This document shows positions 11,439 through 15,283 of a stretch of 15,283 bases of DNA, one piece after another. The notes under the pieces are model-generated. The model saw nothing but the letters and a program-made list of their open reading frames with translations, was not told the DNA's origin and ran no database searches. Source of the stretch: CAZFQG01 sp964520785. GTDB taxonomy: Bacteria; Planctomycetota; Planctomycetia; Pirellulales; Thermoguttaceae. The stretch is taken from positions 1 to 15,283 of the forward strand of contig CAZFQG010000158.1 of the NCBI GenBank assembly GCA_964520785.1, written 5' to 3'. The stretch's first letter is position 1; each line of letters starts with the position of its first letter. Position numbers and translations under genes: made by a program.

Positions 11439-14437
11439 GCCATACCGAAAAGGCCTTTGAAGAGGCCATCGAACACCACCTCCTGAACGAGGGCGGATAT
11501 GCGCAGGGGGACCCGGCCCGGTTCGACCGGCAGCGGGCACTCGACCCCTCGGTCCTGATCCCGTTCGTCCAGAAGACCCAGCCGCAAGCCTGGAAGGCCC
11601 TGGAGAGCCTCCAGGGGGCCGAGGCGGAGTCCGTTCTCCTCGACGACCTCTGCAAGGCCCTGGACGCGCCCCAAGGCGCCCTGGCCGTCATCCGGCACGG
11701 GTTCAAATGCTTCGGCAAGCGGTTCCACGTCGCCTACTTCGCCCCCACCCACGGCATGAACCCCGACACACGGCGGCTCTATGGGGAAAACCGCCTCACG
11801 CTCACGCGGCAAGTCCACTACAGTACGAAGAACGAGAACTCGATTGACCTCCTCTTGAGCCTCAACGGGCTCCCCATCGCCACGGCCGAACTGAAGAACC
11901 CCATGACCGGCCAGACGGTGGAACACGCGAAGCGCCAGTACAAGACCGACCGCGACCCCCGCGAGACGATTTTCGACTTCAAACGCCGGACCCTGGTTCA
12001 CTTCGCCGTCGACCCGGACGCGGTCTACATGACGACGCGGCTTTCCGGCAACAAGACCTTCTTCCTCCCGTTCAATCGGGGCGACGGAACGGGGGCGGGG
12101 AACCCCGTCAACCCCGACGGCTACAAGACGGCCTACCTCTGGGAAGAGGTCTGGCAGCGGGATTCGTGGCTGGATATTCTGGCCCGGTTCATCCACTTGC
12201 AGGTGGAGGAAAAGAAGGTTGGGGGAAAGAAAATCCGCAAGGAGACGATGATCTTTCCCCGCTATCACCAGTTGTCGGCGGTGCGGAAGATGGAAGCCGA
12301 CGTCCGGCGGGTCGGGGCGGGAACCAACTACCTCATCCAGCATTCGGCCGGAAGCGGCAAGAGCAATTCCATCGCCTGGTTGGCCCATCGCCTGGCGAGT
12401 CTCCACGACGAGGCCGACGAGAAGGTCTTCCATTCGGTGATCGTGATTACCGACAGACTGGTCCTGGACCAGCAGTTGCAGGATACGATCTACCAGTTCG
12501 AACACAAGCAAGGGGTGGTCCAGAAGATCAACGAGGACTCGAACCAACTGGCGAACGCGCTGAAAGCGGGGACCCCCATTGTCATCACCACGCTCCAAAA
12601 ATTCCCGTTCGTGACGGAGAAGGTGGGGGACCTCCCCGACCGCCGCTACGCGGTCATCGTGGACGAAGCCCACAGCAGCCAGTCGGGCGAAAGCGCCGCG
12701 GACCTCAAGGGGGTTCTGGCCGGCGCCGCCATCCGGGAGAAGGCCAAGGAACTGGCCACCGAAGAGGGCCTCCCCGACCATGAGGAGGAAATCCTTCGCA
12801 CCATGGCCAAACGCGGCAAGCAGCCCAATCTCAGCTTTTTCGCCTTCACCGCCACCCCCAAGTACAAGACCCTCGTCGTGTTCGGCCACCGGAACGCCGA
12901 CGGCACGCCCCGCCCGTTCCACCTCTACAGCATGAGGCAGGCCATCGAGGAAGGCTTCATCCTCGACGTCCTGAAGTACTACACGACCTACAAGACGTAC
13001 TACCGGCTGATCAAGTCGATTGAAGACGATCCGGAGGTCTCGAAACGGAAGGCGGCCCAGGCTTTGGCCCGGTTTATGAGCCTCCACCCGCACAATATCG
13101 CGCAGAAGTCGGAGGTGATGGTCGAACACTTCCGCCACTCCACCCGGCACAAGATCGGCGGCCGGGCCAAGGCGATGGTGGTAACCAGTTCCCGCCTCCA
13201 CGCGGTCCGCTACAAGCAGGCCTTCGACAAGTACATCGCCGAGAAGGGCTACAAGGGGATCAGGACCCTGGTCGCCTTCTCCGGGACGGTCGAGGACCCG
13301 GACGTCCCCGGCGCCACCTACACCGAACCGGACATGAACCGGGACGCCAGCGGGAACCGCATCGGGGAGAAGAAACTTCCGGAGGTTTTTGGGAGCGACG
13401 AGTATCAAGTGCTTCTGGTGGCGGAGAAGTATCAGACCGGCTTCGACCAGCCCCTTCTGCACACGATGTACGTCGACAAGCGGCTTTCCGGGATTCAAGC
13501 GGTCCAGACCCTCTCTCGCCTCAACCGGACCTGCCCCGGCAAGGAGGACACGTTCGTCCTGGACTTCGTCAACGCGCCGGAAGACATCTATGAGGCGTTC
13601 CAGCCCTACTACGAACGGACCGCCATCGGCGAGGAAGCCGACCCGCAACAGCTCTACGACCTCCAGGCGAAACTGGACGAACGGCACGTCTACCACCAGT
13701 CCGAGGTGGAGGCGTTTTGCGAGGTCTACTACAAGCCGAAAGCGAATCTCACGCCCAGAGACCACGGCGCGCTCAACGCCATTATCGACCCGGCGGTGAA
13801 GCGATTCGAAGCCCTGGACGAAGAAGCACGGGAAGAGTTCCGCGGCCTCTTGGGCACGTTTCGCAACCTCTATGCGTTCCTCTCCCAGGTGATTCCCTAT
13901 CAGGATTCGGACCTGGAGAAGCTCTACACGTTCATCCGGTTCCTCCTGACGAAGCTCCCCAAACGGCCGTCGGGGCCGCGCTACGACTTCGACGACGAAG
14001 TCGCCCTGAAGTTCTACCGGTTGCAGAAAATCAGCGAGGGCCCCATCAAGTTGAACGCCGGGGAAGGCGGCACCGTCCCCGGCCCGACCGCCGTCGGAAC
14101 CAGCGCCTCCGAGGACCCCCACGTCGAACTCTCCACCCTCATCGACATCATCAACGACCGCTTCGGCACGGAGTTCACCCCGGCGGACGAACTCTTCTTT
14201 AACCAGATTCGCGAAGAGGCAATGGCCGACGAGAAGCTCCGCGAAGCGGCCCAGGCCAACTCCATAGAGAACTTCAAATACGTCTTCGACCGCGCCCTCC
14301 AAGGCCTGTTCATCGACCGCATGGAGCAAAACGAAGAAATCTTCGCCAAGTTCATGAACGACCACGCCTTCCAAAAAGTAGTCGCCGAAACCCTCCTCAA
14401 GCAGGTCTACGAGCAGATACGCGAGGAGGCGGCGTAG
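11429..14437 (+). CDS. hsdR: Type I restriction endonuclease/translocase subunit HsdR
   Basis: HsdR cleaves unmethylated DNA after ATP-driven translocation, in complex with HsdM and HsdS. The 1002-residue product starts at ATG 11429, inside the end of hsdS (10-base overlap), with GGGAGGAAG just upstream. The PD-(D/E)xK nuclease is N-terminal: D140 in NSIDLLLSLNG, then AELK with E154 and K156. Superfamily 2 helicase motifs follow in order: Walker A HSAGSGKS (305-312), Walker B DEAH (412-415), motif III FTATP (473-477), motif IV region KAMVVTSSRLHAVRY (581-595), and motifs V-VI EKYQTGFDQP ... QTLSRLNRT (667-701). The C-terminal 300 residues are helical, as in HsdR parts that dock on the methylase. 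Length is normal for the family. Nothing is missing, so the system should restrict DNA. It is the last gene of the operon; the next gene is convergent. Confidence 0.95.
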   Translation: MPVSHTEKAFEEAIEHHLLNEGGYAQGDPARFDRQRALDPSVLIPFVQKTQPQAWKALESLQGAEAESVLLDDLCKALDAPQGALAVIRHGFKCFGKRFHVAYFAPTHGMNPDTRRLYGENRLTLTRQVHYSTKNENSIDLLLSLNGLPIATAELKNPMTGQTVEHAKRQYKTDRDPRETIFDFKRRTLVHFAVDPDAVYMTTRLSGNKTFFLPFNRGDGTGAGNPVNPDGYKTAYLWEEVWQRDSWLDILARFIHLQVEEKKVGGKKIRKETMIFPRYHQLSAVRKMEADVRRVGAGTNYLIQHSAGSGKSNSIAWLAHRLASLHDEADEKVFHSVIVITDRLVLDQQLQDTIYQFEHKQGVVQKINEDSNQLANALKAGTPIVITTLQKFPFVTEKVGDLPDRRYAVIVDEAHSSQSGESAADLKGVLAGAAIREKAKELATEEGLPDHEEEILRTMAKRGKQPNLSFFAFTATPKYKTLVVFGHRNADGTPRPFHLYSMRQAIEEGFILDVLKYYTTYKTYYRLIKSIEDDPEVSKRKAAQALARFMSLHPHNIAQKSEVMVEHFRHSTRHKIGGRAKAMVVTSSRLHAVRYKQAFDKYIAEKGYKGIRTLVAFSGTVEDPDVPGATYTEPDMNRDASGNRIGEKKLPEVFGSDEYQVLLVAEKYQTGFDQPLLHTMYVDKRLSGIQAVQTLSRLNRTCPGKEDTFVLDFVNAPEDIYEAFQPYYERTAIGEEADPQQLYDLQAKLDERHVYHQSEVEAFCEVYYKPKANLTPRDHGALNAIIDPAVKRFEALDEEAREEFRGLLGTFRNLYAFLSQVIPYQDSDLEKLYTFIRFLLTKLPKRPSGPRYDFDDEVALKFYRLQKISEGPIKLNAGEGGTVPGPTAVGTSASEDPHVELSTLIDIINDRFGTEFTPADELFFNQIREEAMADEKLREAAQANSIENFKYVFDRALQGLFIDRMEQNEEIFAKFMNDHAFQKVVAETLLKQVYEQIREEAA

Positions 14438-14638
14438 GGGGACGGATGCAACGCCTCTCCATCCCTGCGTCCTTCCCCGCCAATTCGCCCCCAGGACGCC
14501 CCAGAACGCCCTAGGCGCCACCGACGGGCCAGACGACAAAGATTACGCAGAACCCCATCGAAAACGCCGTGTGGGCCACATCTTGCGTGCCTGTCGGCGA
14601 TGGTAGGGCGAAAGGCGAATAACCCGCCGCGCCGGTTC

Positions 14639-15283
14639 CTATCGCACGCTCCGGTCTATCCCGCGGTCACAGTCGCGGCAAGGAACAACTCCCTTTCCGC
14701 CGCACCTTTTGCAGGGCACCCGGATAGGCACTTTATTGACGACGAAGGAGCCATCAGGAAACTGCGTTTTTTCCAGTTTGTAGTCGCGAACCGTGCCGTT
14801 CGCGCATCCGTGAACCGGACATTTGACAGTTCCTCGACCGTTGCATCTCATGCACCACCGATCTTCAAACGGCCGTGCTCCCTTCGGGACCTTTTGCTTT
14901 CCGGAGACGCCGCCGGTAGACTCCAGGCTCTGGCCCCAGATAAGCACGGTGGACCGGCTCACCATGGCATCTACATCAGACCATTCCTTCTTGTCGGCAT
15001 TCGGTGGTAGCTGCTCATAGCCGGGAATCAGTCTCTTGAGTACTGGCAAAGCCCGAGAATGGGGGACGCCAAGTGCGTAGTTCATTTCCACAGGAACCGT
15101 AACAGCGTAGAGAACGCCCAGCACACTTCCGGTCGCATCACAAATTGGCCCTCCGCTGTTTCCAGGATTGGCGATGGCGTCCAACGTGTAAGCGTTGTAG
15201 GACGCATCAGGGAGGCCAGCGATACTCCCACGAGTAGCTTTTAGCGATGGGGTCTCTCCCGGAATCATGCCTGGAAAACCCAG
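14639..15283 (-). CDS. Trypsin-like serine protease with DnaJ-type cysteine-rich module, C-terminal part
   Basis: The frame is open to the window edge, so the N-terminus, with the catalytic His and Asp, is missing; the ATG at 15268 is probably internal because LGFPG precedes it, a typical GyPG strand of trypsin/DegP-like proteases. The visible 214 residues contain the nucleophile motif NPGNSGGP (39-46, Ser43) followed by GSVLGVLYAV, the usual last strands of the fold. After a linker, residues 144-205 carry four cysteine pairs (CMRCNGRG, CPVHGC, CKRCGGKG, CRDC) resembling the CxxCxGxG zinc-binding repeats of DnaJ. The combination suggests a protease with a zinc-stabilised peptide- or chaperone-client-binding tail, which is an inference. 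The stop is at 14639, convergent with hsdR, 201 bases apart. The final residues are basic and lack a sorting tail. Confidence 0.8.
   Translation of the reverse strand: MGFPGMIPGETPSLKATRGSIAGLPDASYNAYTLDAIANPGNSGGPICDATGSVLGVLYAVTVPVEMNYALGVPHSRALPVLKRLIPGYEQLPPNADKKEWSDVDAMVSRSTVLIWGQSLESTGGVSGKQKVPKGARPFEDRWCMRCNGRGTVKCPVHGCANGTVRDYKLEKTQFPDGSFVVNKVPIRVPCKRCGGKGVVPCRDCDRGIDRSVR

Noticed and set aside
14438..14520. Terminator after hsdR
   Set aside because: GGACG/CGTCC and GGATG/CATCC can pair weakly, but no T run follows, so an intrinsic terminator is not supported.
11159..14539. An open frame of more than 1,100 codons on the minus strand antisense to hsdR
   Set aside because: Its product is rich in V, L, G, E and R as expected from reading C-ending codons backwards; it has no recognisable domain or ribosome-binding site, and the + strand carries all HsdR motifs.

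Overview
The window looks like a fragment of a moderately high-GC planctomycete or related PVC-type genome, probably metagenome-assembled. The secreted proteins support this: N-terminal signal peptides, paired dockerin-like calcium-binding repeats, C-terminal PEP-CTERM (exosortase) sorting tails, an SUMF1-fold domain and HAF repeats. A 10-N scaffold join flanked by poly-C/poly-G, at about 1590-1745, points to a draft assembly. The lineage is inferred from protein architecture only.

Layout. (1) 2-721: C-terminal part of a Spo11/topoisomerase VI-A-like TOPRIM protein, whose last codons and 3' flank are tandemly duplicated (692-823). (2) 838-2141: one gene split by the assembly gap. Its two halves carry three short motifs resembling the palm motifs of single-subunit polymerases (Pol A / T7 RNA polymerase type). 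(3) 2142-2677: non-coding stretch. (4) 2678-3271: small secreted PEP-CTERM protein with a clear + strand terminator. (5) 3336-3946: non-coding stretch with three consecutive minus-strand terminator-like hairpins. (6) 3947-4837 (-): secreted dockerin/PEP-CTERM protein. (7) 5051-7501 (-): very unusual tandem protein, SUMF1-like + dockerin + PEP-CTERM followed in frame by a second signal-like segment + HAF repeats + dockerin + PEP-CTERM. (8) 8032-14437 (+): complete type I restriction-modification operon hsdM-hsdS-hsdR with overlapping genes. (9) 14639-15283 (-): C-terminal part of a trypsin-like protease carrying a DnaJ-type cysteine-rich zinc module.

How the genes work together. hsdM, hsdS and hsdR should be co-transcribed and form the methylase (M2S1) and restriction (R2M2S1) complexes, with HsdS choosing the bipartite target. 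The three PEP-CTERM genes form an extracellular-protein neighbourhood; the exosortase that would process them is not in the window. The three dockerin blocks are 161-bp cassettes of near-identical DNA, which suggests recent shuffling or gene conversion. The TOPRIM and polymerase-like genes are adjacent and co-directional, but a functional link is only a hypothesis.

Most worth follow-up: the double-sorted SUMF1/HAF fusion, the cryptic polymerase-like protein, the gene-tail duplication before it, and the protease with a DnaJ-type zinc module.
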